From NCBI RefSeq assembly GCF_020509005.1, contig NC_063012.1:3534001-3598000 (forward strand): DNA of 64,000 nucleotides. The letters are read 5' to 3'. Numbering within the stretch: the stretch's first letter is position 1; each line of letters opens with the position of its first letter. The DNA comes from Fulvia fulva (taxonomy: Eukaryota > Ascomycota > Dothideomycetes > Mycosphaerellales > Mycosphaerellaceae). Below are positions 42,600-54,254 of this stretch, piece by piece. Under the pieces are notes generated by a model. It was not told the DNA's origin. It saw nothing but the letters and a program-made list of their open reading frames with translations, and did no database searches. The translations under genes were made by a program, and so were the position numbers.

Positions 42600-45500
42600 G
42601 CTAAGTTCCTACGAAGCGGTAGTAGTTCTATATATCGAGGATATTTAGCTTTAGTACTAGGCCTAGGCCTAATGTTATAGTCGATATACTATTAGTAAGC
42701 CCCGTCGAAGAGCTTAGATTCGAAGAGCCTACCGATATTAACTTCTAGGCCGTCTACGCGGAAGTAGTATTCTTCGATTGCTTAACGATTAAAGATAATA
42801 TGTTAGATAGGTTCCTATAAGGTATCCTACTTAGGGTAACCTTACTATTCGACTTTATACTTAATCGGCGGTAGTCCTTTAACGTCGTTAGACTCTACGC
42901 GGATTCCCCGGATCTTACGGACGGTATAGTCGTTAGAAGGTAGGTTAATAGGCTCGTCGACTTCTACTTTATCGGGAGGACCTAGTATGTCTTAGTTTTG
43001 GTTTAGGAATAGGTCCTTAGCCGACGGCCGAAGGCGTACGGGATAGAAGACGTCGTAGATCTTTATATTCGTAGGAAAAGCTAGACGGTAGACGTATAAA
43101 CTAATACGCTCGGTGATCTTAAAAGAACCTAGGTTCTTCTAGCTTAGCTTCTTAGAGGGGCGGTCCGTCTTAATGTTCTTAGAGTTAAGGTATACTATAT
43201 CGCCTACTTAGTAGTCGGGAGCTAGCTAGCGACGACGATTAGCTTGATCCTCGTAGATTGCTTATACGTATACTATCTCGTCGTAGACTTCTTTATAGAT
43301 CTATAAGAGTATAGTAGCGAACTTGTCTACTACTTACTCGTTTACGTCTTCGGTAGGCGGGAGAGGCTCTTCTAGTTCTATACCTAAACGAGGGTAGTAA
43401 CCTCTCGTAGTATAGAAGGGAGAGTAGCTAGTAGTCTCCGAGTCCTAGTTACGAGTAGCGAACTCTACCGTAGGGATATACTAAGGCCAATCCTTTTAGT
43501 AGTAGTCGACGAAGTAACGAAGGACCTACTCGAGAATAGCGTTTGTAATTTTGGTCTAGCCGTTAGTCTATAGCTAAAAACTAGTCGAGAGGTTATGCTT
43601 AATACCTAGGATAGTATATAGACGCTTCTAGAAGTACGAGATGAACTAGGAGCCTCTATTAGAGGTGATGCTATCCGGGAGGCCTTAAAAGCGCTAGACG
43701 AATTCGTAGAACAAGCGAGTAGTCTCCTTTACGGTTATACTCTAGTACGGGATTATATACCGGTCCTTAGAGTAACGGTCCACGATTACTAGAAGGGCCT
43801 TTACCTATACGCCGCTAAAGGTCTTACCGTAAGGAAGATCGGTAATAAAGTCTATAGTAATGTGCTTCTACGGACGATTAGGAGCCGGGAGAGGGTATAA
43901 GAGACCGTAGGGGCGGTAGCGGTTAGCTTTAGCTCTTTAGTAAGTAGCGTAGTTTAGTACGTAGCGGCGGACGTCCTTCTAGGAATACGGCCACTAGTAA
44001 TACCTAGCGAGGAGCTTATAGGTCTTAGCTACGCCTAGGTAACCCCTAGAGGCGGAGTCGTAGACGATTTAAAGAATCTTAGCTCGGATATTAGAGCCTT
44101 CGGGCTACGGTACGTAAAGCTTCTTACGGAAGTAGACGACACCTTCCTAGAGCTCGTACTCGGATAGCGAGAAGCCCGGGAATGTCCTCGCGCTAGATTT
44201 AAGGGCCTGAACTAACTCTTAGGCGCCTAGGTCGGTATCGTACGCTATTCGTACTCGTACTATAATGCCTTTAGCTTGCTCCTTATTATCAAACCCCTTA
44301 AAGTCTAATTCGGGTAAGCCGTCGGTCGTTACTAAGCCCTCTTTATTGTCGTCTAAGTCCTTAGCGTCCGAGGCGTATTCTTTAGGCTCGGATTTATTAT
44401 CACTCTCGTTAAGGTAGGTAGGAGCGAGTACGAGAGTAGTAAAGGAAGCAGCGAGTATAGGCTAGCCGTTCGATAGGTACTCTCGAAGCTCGGAAGAGAG
44501 GTTATACTCTTTAATGACTTGTTGCTCTACGATTTACTAGCCCCCTCTTCGATTAACTAGAGAGTTACTAGGGCGGCGGGTAAGGGCGTCGGCTATCGAG
44601 TTGGCCTTACCGGGCGTATACGAGATTATAAAGTTGAACTAGGAGAGGAACTCGCTCTAGCGGGCCTAGCGACGATTAAGTAGCTTACTCTTTATAAAGT
44701 AGACGAGGTTCTTATAGTCGGAGCTTACTTAGACGGGTATAGTAGAGCCTTCGAGCTCGGGGCGCTACTCTTTAAAAGCTTTAACGATAGCGAGAAGCTC
44801 CTTATCGTAGATCTCGTAGTTATACTCCGTAGCGGTCATCTTCTTAGAGAGGAAGGCGATAGGTAACTAGGGAGATTTAGGCGAGCGGCGTTATAGTAGG
44901 ACACCGCCTACTACGCCGTCGGATACGTTAGTCTCTATACGGGTCTCTAGTTCGAAATCGAAGTGCTATAGAAGCGGGTTCTTAACAATCTTTGCTTTAA
45001 GTAAGTCAAAAGCCTCCTAGTATTCGTCGGTCTAGGCAAACTTCTTACCCTTACGCGTAAGCTTCGTTAAAGGGCGTACTACGCCCGAGAATACGTAGAT
45101 AAAGCGGCGGTAGAAGTTAGTAAAGCCTAGGAAACCCTAGACCTCCTTAAAGTTTGTAGGAGCATCCTATTCGACGATAGCGTCGATCTTCTCTTAGTCT
45201 ATCTTAATGCCGTCTACGGTAATAATTAAACTAAGGAACTTGACTTCGGTCTTCTTAAACTCGTACTTGTCGATATCGAGCTATAAGCCGGCGTCTACGA
45301 GCTTCTAAAGGACCTTATAGACGTACTCGCGGTACTCCTCCTTAGTCTCGCTATAGACTAGGATGTCGTCGATATAGGTAGTATAGAACTGATCGAGGAA
45401 CTCCTAAAGGATATCGTTAATAAAGTTCTAGAAGGTACTAGGCCCGTTATAAACGCCGAAGGGTATAACGAGCGACTCGAATAGCCCGTAGCGAGTACGG

Positions 45501-46560
45501 AAGGCTATAAGATACTCGTATCCTTCTACTATTCGTAACTTGTTAAACGTAGTAATAACATCGAGCTTAGTGAAGTACTTGGCCTTAGAGAGGCGCTCGA
45601 GCGTCTCCTAAATTAACGGTATTAGGTAGCGGTTCTTCTTTATAATAGCGTTTAAGCCTCGGTAGTCTACGTAGAAGCGTAGACTACCGCCGGGCTTCTT
45701 AACGAACATAACGGGACTACTAGCGCTAGAACGGCTCGCTCGAATAAACCCCTTCTTTAGGTTCTCTTCGAGGTATCTCTTAAGGACGATAAGCTCTTCC
45801 CGGGACATAGAATATAGCGGTCCGAACGGTGTCTCTATACCTTCTTCTAGCTTAATCTTATAGTCGTAAGGGCGATAAGGAGGCAGCTCGTCTACGGCTT
45901 TAGTATCGAATACGTAGAGGATGTAGTATACCTAAGGAGGGACCTTCGTAGTAGGGTCGGTAGGTATACGCTTCTTATCGAGCTTCTCGAGGGCGAAGTC
46001 GATATCGCGGAGAGAGGCGGCGAAGACTTAAGCTTTAGGCTACTTAGTAGTAGTAGTGAAGGTAGCGGCGTTTACCTAGAAGATCTTAGTATACTTAGGA
46101 CCGCGCTAAGGCGGTAGAGAAGGCGGAGGTGCCGGAGGAACTTCTAGAGGGAAGTTAATAGTAAGGGAAGTCTAGTCGATAATAGGTCGGTATCGTCTAA
46201 ACTAGGGGAGGCCGAGGATAAACTTCTAATACGGTAGGGACGTAAGGAAGCTAGTGATCGATATACGCTTGCCTCCGAGGGTGATTGACGTGTATATAAT
46301 ATAAGTAATCTTACTAGTAGTAGTCTCCGTACCGTTAAAGAGTTTAAGGGTACGAGGGTACTTTAGTTCCTAGGGTTCGAGGTTAAGAGAGGTCGCGAGT
46401 TTATAGTCTATAAAAGACTCGCCTAGTACGCTAGTATCTATAAGAGTGAGATTGGAAGAAGAGAGTTTCTTTAAGCCGATATTTATATTCGTAACGAACG
46501 GTTTATAAGCGTAGTCCTTGCCCGTCTCGTCGTATAGATCTAGCTATACTATATTGATCC
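42600..46560 (-). pseudogene. Gypsy-3 pol: protease, RT, RNase H, integrase
   Basis: Minus strand. RT begins with [33 protein letters not shown] and [11 protein letters not shown] (45808-45608). Its active site TTYIDDILVYS is intact (YIDD at 45376-45365). RNase H and tether run about 45050-44560 (SKDRYIIPY lies further on, in the integrase). The RNase H end reads SIADALTRRPSNSL (about 44590). The integrase has a zinc region (YLGVAKTYKLLARYYQWPYS.KDVRRYVQNYAACQRAK, about 44060-43930) and core (KHIAIDFIADLP, LLVIVDRYSKDRYIIPY, 43880-43750). The C-terminal region to 42600 lacks a chromodomain that I can recognise. Stops are interspersed. Confidence 0.87.
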
Positions 46561-47830
46561 TTAACTTCTTTCCTCTCTTTACTTTCGGTAAACGTTATTC
46601 TTAGTCTTTATCGCGTCGATAAGGAAGACCTAGGCTTTTTCCTACTTAGCGGGAGTAGTAGGGGTAGGCTCGATAGTGCCGATAGCGCCGCGAACCGGGT
46701 TACGGGCATTACGGGTAGCGAGCTACGGATAGTTAGCTACGATATAGCCTAGACCGCCGTAGTAGGTATAGAGTCCGGCCTAGCGACGGCGAAGCTTCTC
46801 TTCGGGAGTAAGCTTACCGTTAATAAGGCCCTAGACTCGAGGGACGGCGGTACTAGCGCTAAGATCTATAGCGTTACCTATAGAGACGGGAGGGAGAGCC
46901 GTAGGAGCGGCGGCGCCTAGTAGAGTAGCGAAGTGGCTTCCGGGACTACGAGGCTAACGACCTTAAGAACGGGAAGCGAGGAGAGAGGCGGTATGTTTTA
47001 TATTAGAGTCGAGGCGCTAGTAGGTCTCGACGAGCTTACGGAAGCTTATAGTACCGACGTCCTTGTCCTCGAGGGCTCGAAGAAGCTCTACTAATAAGCT
47101 ACGGCGGAGAGTGCTCTTCTTAGTCTCTTCGTTATAGCCGGTAAACCCGATGTCGCGGTTAAAGGCCGCGAGGTACTCTACGAAGCTCTTATTCTTCTAG
47201 AGGAGGTTATAGATAGCGTTCTAGGCGGTAGCTCTACGGTCTAGATTACTAAAGGCAGCACGGAGGTCCTATATTAAGGTGAGGACGTCCGGGCAGCCGA
47301 TAGTCTACGTAGCGTTATCGATATAGTATTATACCTAAGCCGCGGCGTCTCCCTAAAGGAGGGAGAAGACGTACGTAACCTTGTCCTTCTCTTACGGAAA
47401 GTGGTCGGTATTGGCTAACAGCTTGATAGTAAGCTATGTCTTAAATGCCTTAAACTTACTCTTATTACCGTCGAACTCGTCTAGGTCGTTAACCTTCTTA
47501 GAGAAGTACTAGCGGCGGTTATCGTCGGCGTACGGGACGAGGTTCTAGAAGGTATTTACAATACATTAAAGGTATATTACTTAGTTGTTTACTTACTCGA
47601 CCTACTAGGCGGTCTCGCGGAAAGAGGAGACAGTACGGTTAATAAGAGCGTAGGCGGTGTCGGGGTTAGCGTTTGCCTAGGTACTAAAGGTAGCGGCGTT
47701 CGAGAAGGGGATATTAGCCTACTTACTAAAGTGTAATAGAGTGTCTTAGTTGTCGAGGTTAACACCTCTATCGGTAGCGTGGTCACCTATAAGGATGACT
47801 CGAGTAGTTAATAGTTTGTTAGTCTTTCGT
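46560..47830 (-). pseudogene. Gypsy-3 gag remnant
   Basis: Minus-strand frame between the 5' LTR and protease. Open stretches include 47786-47589 (Thr/Pro/Leu-rich) and a capsid-like part about 47500-47000. A Gly/Arg-rich C-terminus with a knuckle-like C-Y-Y-C-G-G-L-like pattern (YYGGLGYI, about 46750) has Cys apparently turned to Tyr. Assigned mainly from position. Confidence 0.6.
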
Positions 47831-47832
47831 AA

Positions 47833-48351
47833 TATTAGGGCGAGAGCCTAGCCTATAGGATATAAGAATAAAAGCGAGAATATAGGTACGAAGTGTAGAT
47901 ATAAAGGGTATAGTATAATTACTATACAAAGCGAAAGACGAAGAAAGTAAGAGAGGCCTAGGGAAGGCTAGATATCTATACGGGACCCTCGCGAGTACGT
48001 ATCCCCGTATTAATAGGGCTAACCCGTACGAAGTCGCGCTTAGTAGCTTTACTCATTACCTTATTCTAACCTACCCTACGTTCCGAGTCTTCTACGAGCT
48101 TCTTCTAGGGTCTAGCGTAGTCGCGGGTGCTCGCGGGAGTGCCGTAAGTTATATAGTCACGAGCCGAAGTAAATCTATTAAGGTTTAGTAGAGTAGTAAA
48201 TTTAGAGGGCTAGGTCCCGTAGTAAATATTACGGGGTATATAATTCTTAGCGCTTCTATACTAAGTTAGACTTTTACTTCTTAACGACTTCTAAGCACTC
48301 TAAGGCTCTTCTGTCCCTACCTTCTATACACTCTATAGGGAGACTATAACA
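47833..48351 (-). repeat. Gypsy-3 5' LTR (519 bp)
   Basis: Same length as the left LTR. It begins TATTAGGG (TG mutated to TA) and ends ATAACA. Followed by TSD GTATC, after which the Copia-3 LTR resumes. Confidence 0.92.
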
Positions 48352-48356
48352 GTATC

Positions 48357-48492
48357 GCCGGTATTAGTATAGGTAGATACTAGGTGTCCGGATGTTTACT
48401 AGCCTATAGGCTAGTAAACCCTAGTCACGTGATCTAGTTATATAGCACACCTACACCTATATGCTTGTCCTACGGCCTATATGTTCTTAACA
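48357..48492 (-). repeat. Copia-3 3' LTR, right part
   Basis: Continues the LTR interrupted at 42062 and ends ..ATGTTCTTAACA at 48492, before a CTCCTACTTAG polypurine complement. Its interior differs from the Copia-2a LTR, so this is a sister subfamily. It contains one CACGTG (48426-48431). Confidence 0.85.
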
Positions 48493-51400
48493 CTCCTACT
48501 TAGACTATATAGTCTCCTACAATCCTATTACGTAAGCTAGAGCTACCTTATAAAGTTTTGGAACTACTAGCTATTAAGGGGCTTTATTAACCTATTAGTA
48601 GCTATGTCCTTTATATAGTAGTAGTCTACTATAATCTTCTTCTACTACTAGAGATGTCTAATATAGTCATATATAACATTAATATACTTTGACCTTTTAT
48701 GTATATAGGCATCTTTAATAAGTATTAAAGCGGCTTAGTTGTTACCTATAAGCTTGACTAGCCTTAGCTCGTTAATAGTGCCCTTACTTGCCCTTATACT
48801 CGGCTAGAAAGAGCTCTTTCCTACTAGTTCTAGGCACCCTATTTCCCTAAGGACAGTAGTAAGAAATTGTGACTACTTTACGGCTACGTTTATAGCTATA
48901 AACTTAGCTTCTATTATTAATATTATAATAGACTTCTACTTCCTACTTATCTAGGACATAGGTGATCTATAAAGGAACTACACATATCCTAGAATTGAGA
49001 CTCTATCCACTTTGTCTATAGCGTAGTCAGAGTCCGAGTATCCCTAGAGATTGCCCCCTCCCTTTCTATATATAAGACCTAGGTCTAGGTACGACCGTAG
49101 GTATCGGGAGAGCTTCTTTAAAGCCTTTATATACTACTACGAGGGATTAGTAACAAATGAGCTAATTCTTCTAAGGGGGAATGCTAAGTCTAGCCTTGTT
49201 ATTATCATTAGCTACATCTAGGTACCATTATAGCTCTAGTAATCCTGTTTGTTACACCTCTTATCTATAGGTGCCGTAGGTACTAAATGCTCCTAGCTCT
49301 CTATAGGTGAGTAGGTTAGCGTAGCCTTCTCCCTAGCTATGTTCATCTTAGCTAAGTTAGCGTAGACATAGTGTCCTTAATTAAGCTTTAAAGTGCCTTA
49401 GGACCTGTCTCTTATAATCCTTATTCTAAGGATCTTCGTAGGTTTACTAAGATCTTTAATCTTAAACACTTTTCTAAGCTTAGCCTTAAACTACTAAACA
49501 TCTAATAGCTTCGGAGCTACAATAGGTATGTTATCTATATAGGTAAGGACTATAAGGTCTCTATCCGTATAGATAAGTAGGCATAGATCTACCTAGGACT
49601 AGGTAAATCTAATCTTCTCTAGCTTCGTAACATAGAGCTTGTTCTAGTCTCTAGCTGCTTGCTTAAGCCTATAAAGGCTTTATAGGACCTTGAACACTAT
49701 GTTTAGAGGTGCTTCAACCCCTAGGGGTGGAATTATATAGATGTCTTTAAGAAGGCTACTTTAGATAAAAGCATTATTCACATCTCCTAGGTGCATCTCG
49801 AGATCTCTCTTACATACTACTGCTATAAATACTCGGAGAGTATTATGTCTAATAGTAGGTACAAAGGTCTCTTCGAAATCAACCCTATATTTCTATAAAA
49901 GCCCTCTTATAACTAGTCTTGCCTTGAACTTCTTAATAGCTCTACTAATTATTCTTTTTATATCAAAGACCTACCTAGAAGTAATTAGATTCGTACCCTT
50001 TAGCGGTACAACTACTTCCTAGGTGTTATTGCTTACTAAGGCAATAAGTTCGTTCTCGATTGCCTCTCTCTATATATGTCCCTATTCGGGGTCTCCTACG
50101 GCTGCCTTATAGGACTTTAGGATTAGCACTTCCTACTAATAGGCTATAGCCTACCTAATAGTAGTAAATATATGTTCTTCTACGTCGTTTAGAATCTCTT
50201 CTACCTAGCTTATTATAGGGTCTAGATAGAATATCTAGGCAATAAGAGCCTTATAGTGTTTAGCCTTATACTCTTTAGAGTTATTATCTCCGTCCCCCCT
50301 TAACCTCTTGTTACCTATAACCTAAGGTAGCGCTAGGTGTTCGGATAGGTCGAACTGAACGACATCTTCTTTTTCTTTTATAAGAGTACCCTAATCTCTA
50401 AACTTCTAGTATTCCTTAATGTCCTTTAGGGGAGGGGGAAGTTACATAAATAGCGGTTGCTATAGTGTTAATGACTTGGGTAGGTTCTGTATAGATCCAC
50501 CGTTATCGGCCTTCGATAGTGTTAAAACCGCCTTAATATTTTCTCCTAGCCTTCGTAACGGTGTCTCTAATAATCCCCTACCGGAAAATTTCGCCCTAAA
50601 GGGCTTCCTCCTAATAGGATTGCGCTATAGCGCTCGACTCGGCTAGTTAGTAAAGGTGATACTAAGATCTATATCTCCCCCCTTCTTATTCTTAAACCAG
50701 TCGACGTGACTATACGCTTTTATTGCTTTTATGTCGGGATCCTAGAACAGCTATTGTTTTGTAGTGTTTTCTAAGTAGCCTATAAACACGGCTTCTCTTC
50801 CTCGGTTTATCAACTTGTCTCTCCTTAAGCCTTAAGGTTAGGCTCTTAGGTCTATATAGACTATAGCTTTATATCCCTAGACCCGGAAATAGTCGACTAA
50901 CGGTACTTAGCTAGTAAAGGCTTCTTCTAGTAAAAGAGTAATACTATTAATAATCGGACTATTAGGCAGTCTATTTCTAATCACAGTCTGTACTTACAAA
51001 GCTTCTAGCTAGAATTTAACTAGTATGCTAGAGTCTTTAAGCATAGCCCGGACTACATTCTTAGAGGCTTAAATTGACCTTTCTATAGGTCTATTTTAAA
51101 GAGAGTTATAGGCATTAGTTGTGTCTATCTAAGTACTAAACTCCTTCTCCTACTCTTTTAGTAAGGCGAGAATTTCCTTTGTACTATTACTACGGATCGT
51201 AGATAGAAAGCACCTTGACTGCCGTTCTACCTAGACCTTCTAATCCCGTAGGGCTATAGGAGCGTCGCTCCTAGCCTTTAAAGGGATTACCTACTTCTTC
51301 CTAGAGAAGTTGTCTATAATCTCAAGCTAATATTTATATCCTAGCCTAGAGACTACGCCCTAAAAAGGCCCAAAGATGTCAATAGAGATAAGGGCTAGCC

Positions 51401-51563
51401 TCTCCCCTTTCCTCTCTATAGTAGGTCCTTTAAACTTCCTTATGTTTATAAGGGAGCAGACCTTACAATTCTGGTGTTTAGAAGGAACAGGAATAGGATC
51501 TTTCTTATTAGTGACTCTATATAGGTTTCTTAGTAGTCCCTTACTAAGGTGTGTACATCTTCT
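48493..51563 (-). pseudogene. Copia-3 pol (integrase, RT, RNase H), RIP-mutated
   Basis: Aligns along its length with the clean Copia-2a pol (17389-20352). Nearly every difference is CA or TG in Copia-2a against TA here, with several small length differences. Landmarks are still visible on the minus strand, though riddled with TAG: the RNase H end near 48600, the RT region around 49500-49700, and the integrase around 50900-51400. This makes the pair a built-in record of the RIP process. Confidence 0.88.
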
Positions 51564-53560
51564 ATACTATAGCTCCTACTAATCTTTAGACTTAGTGTTA
51601 GCTATAGCGGTACCGTCACGTTCTTAAGAGAGTATACTAGTATACTATAGCTTAAGAATTTCCGAGATCGAGTAGATAAACGGTACTCCTCCTCGAAGTT
51701 TGGTCTAGACAACGGGTTTACTAGACAAGGATTTTAGGGTAAAACTAGGTGGTTAGATAGCAAACTATTAGCCAAACTAATTCCACGAAACAAGACTAAC
51801 TCTAAGGCTAGGAATAAACAGGACATTTTCTAAGACAATTTACTTTCTAGAAGGACTACCTATTACTACACTTCCTATATATGTAGCTTATAGATAGCCA
51901 CCCCTAACCTTGATCTACTTCCTCTTTTAAAGAGGCTTTAGTGTCCTAAATAGTAAATCTTAGTTAGTTATATATAATGATGTATAAGAGTTAAGTAACT
52001 ACTCGGACAAGGGGTACTTGCCTTTAGCTTCTATAGTAGAATAGGTAACCTTATTAACATTATCATCTTCTAATAGTATCTTAGGGTCTAATACGTCTTC
52101 CTAGGTCGTATAGGCCCTTATAGGCTTACTAGAGGAGGCCTTTGGCTTACGGCTCTCCTTTATCTACTTTGTAAGGTCCGTTATTACCTTAAGGACATTA
52201 CGAAGGTTTAGTAATAATGACCTCCTACGAGGTAGTAACGGTTGTCTCTTAGTAGGGTAGGTAACCCTAGCTAGTTTGTCCTTGTTCCTAACAGCCTACT
52301 AAGCTATAGAAAGGTGTAGGTACTTGCTTATAAAATGGTTACTATTATAGAGATGGCACGTAAGCTTGCCCTAGAAACCCTTCTTAGCGAACATAGCTGT
52401 CCCTTAATAAATCATTAATTCTTGCTTCTCCCTAAGAATTATAAGAATGTCTTGTAGTAAGAGATTCACCTAGGCATTAATTGTATCGCGAATTGAGCCA
52501 AATGAGTCTAGCAGAGCTACTAAGAGTTACTAGATCTTTCTGTCCTTAGTCTTAATGTCTTAGAACTAAGTCGAGATTAAAACAGCCCTCCTTACAATTG
52601 AGCTAAGCTCCTACTAGGCGTTATCTATTGACTAGTCCTCTGTTATTACGAAATTAGTATATTACTAAAGCAAACTTCTTCTAGTAGCGAGAAGTCTTCT
52701 CTTATATTTAGCTTTAGCCTATTCCTATAACTCCTTTGTATACCGGATCTCGTATATCATCTCTTAGTTATCTATCGACAGACAGATATATATCTTATAT
52801 AGGGCGGTTACATTGTACCGTCTATACGATACCTTCCTTATCGCTTAATCTAAAGGAAGGGATGACTCCGATAATATAGAGGGTGTCGCTATAGATAGGG
52901 TTGTAGCGGGAATGTCCGTAATAATGTCTTCGAGGACCTAGTTAACCTACTTTAATACTAGGTGTATTCTTATTAGCTTGAACTACGTTTCGTAGTTCTC
53001 TCTTATTAGAACAGGTGCTGCTCTCTTTCTTATAAACCTAGTCTCGTTCTCTATTTTTATAAGTTAAGGGATAGGTTAGCTACCCTTAGGTAAAAGGATA
53101 TATTTGGTCGTACGCGATCGGATCGAAATAGAATAAACCGAACGCGAGGTTAATAGCGGAGAGGATAGCTATCCGCCGGGAAGAGGAGGAAAGTCGGTCG
53201 GTAAGGATCGTATTAGTACTAAGACACTATAGCGTAACCCTCTTAGTAGAGGGGGTTTCTAAGACACTACGGCTCTCTTAGAATAAATAGTTAGTCGATA
53301 CAAACGCGATGTCCGGAGAGCGACTCTTCTTAGTAAGCTCGCCTACTTGTCTAAGGTATTAGTATAGGCTCCCTAACTCGGAGTCTAATAGTGCCTTACT
53401 AGGCTCTTTTACGTCTTATATATACCTATAGTACGGCTATAGCTTCCTATATAAGGCGGGTACGGCCTCTAGTCTACCTTCCTTTTGTTCTAAAGAGGAA
53501 TAACTCTAATACGACTTTGTCGAGGGTGAAACACCGAGTTACTAACTCGGGCTTATAACC
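51564..53560 (-). pseudogene. Copia-2a-type gag region copied into Copia-3
   Basis: Same sequence as 20353-22349 at a constant +31,211 offset, including the PBS (53546-53560). To the left of about 51850 (20640) the copies still differ at several RIP-type sites; to the right I saw only a handful of differences. Coding content (gag/protease) is destroyed by stops. Confidence 0.85.
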
Positions 53561-53820
53561 TATTAAAGAGGTACGAGTTACGTAGTAGTAGAAGACGGCG
53601 GATTATACGAAAGACAAAGAAGGACCTAATAGGATAGCGTATATCTATATATAGTATCGCCGGTATTAGTATAGGTTTTAGTTATAGGTGTCTAGATGTT
53701 TCCTAGCCCGGGCTAGGAAATATTAGTCACGTGCTTAGTTACGTAATCATTGATCACGTGACTAAGTACGGGTCCACTAGACCTGTACTTTTCGCCCTAC
53801 TAGCCTATATATTCTTAACA
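53561..53820 (-). repeat. Extra copy of the Copia-2a 5' LTR inside Copia-3
   Basis: Equals 22350-22609 in length and in RIP mutations. It is not a functional LTR boundary of Copia-3, whose own LTR remnant lies further right. Confidence 0.9.
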
Positions 53821-54133
53821 ATATATAATGTCTATTTGCCCTACCCTCTACTATAAAGTAATACGAGACTTCGGGTCCTTTATCTACTTCTATAGAGGGC
53901 GTATTCGGACGGGCTTATAAGGAAAATGCCTATACTATTCTTATACCGTAATGTTTATATTCGTGTTTGTGTTCGTAAGGTAAGTAATAGTGCTTATACT
54001 ATTATAATACTTCCTATATCGGACTATTATCTATTATGCTTAGATAATAGTCTAGGCGTTTACCGCCGGTAGTACTACTACTATAGCGGTTAGACTATTA
54101 TTAGCGGTCTTTTGCTTAGGGCGCTCGTAGGGG
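53821..54133 (-). repeat. Captured 313-bp Gypsy-1 gag fragment with the Copia-2a TSD
   Basis: Matches 22610-22922, starting with the ATATA duplication and running on into Gypsy-1 gag. Homology stops at CTCGTAGGGG (54133 = 22922), where the Copia-3 LTR resumes. Confidence 0.9.
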
Positions 54134-54249
54134 ATACTAGGTATCCGGATGTTTACTAGCCTATAGGCTAGTAAACCCTAGTCACGTGATCTAGTTATAT
54201 AACACACCTACACCTATATACTTGTCCTACGGCCTATATATTCTTAATA
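54134..54249 (-). repeat. Copia-3 5' LTR remnant
   Basis: Matches 48383-48492 (GATACTAGGTATCCGGATG .. TTCTTAATA) and carries CACGTG at 54183-54188. The inner half of this LTR is missing. Followed by TSD GTAAG. Confidence 0.88.
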
Positions 54250-54254
54250 GTAAG

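Larger units (their letters stand above)
42063..48351 (-). mobile_element. Gypsy-3: complete Ty3/Gypsy element inside the Copia-3 LTR
   Basis: Two 519-bp LTRs (42063-42581 and 47833-48351), TSD GTATC (42058-42062 and 48352-48356), and a G-rich polypurine tract (minus strand GGGGGGGCTAC) abutting the left LTR. The minus-strand order is gag, protease, RT, RNase H, integrase. LTR size and sequence differ from Gypsy-1 and Gypsy-2, so it is another family. It is RIP-mutated but keeps some blocks. Confidence 0.93.
41965..54249 (-). mobile_element. Copia-3: Ty1/Copia element related to Copia-2, carrying Gypsy-3 and a converted 5' half
   Basis: The left LTR is split (41965-42062 and 48357-48492) by Gypsy-3; the right LTR remnant is 54134-54249; TSD GTAAG. 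pol (48493 to about 51563, minus) aligns with the clean Copia-2a pol but is strongly RIP-mutated. Between about 51650 and 54133 its own gag and LTR part are replaced by a copy of Copia-2a sequence plus 313 bp of Gypsy-1. Confidence 0.88.
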
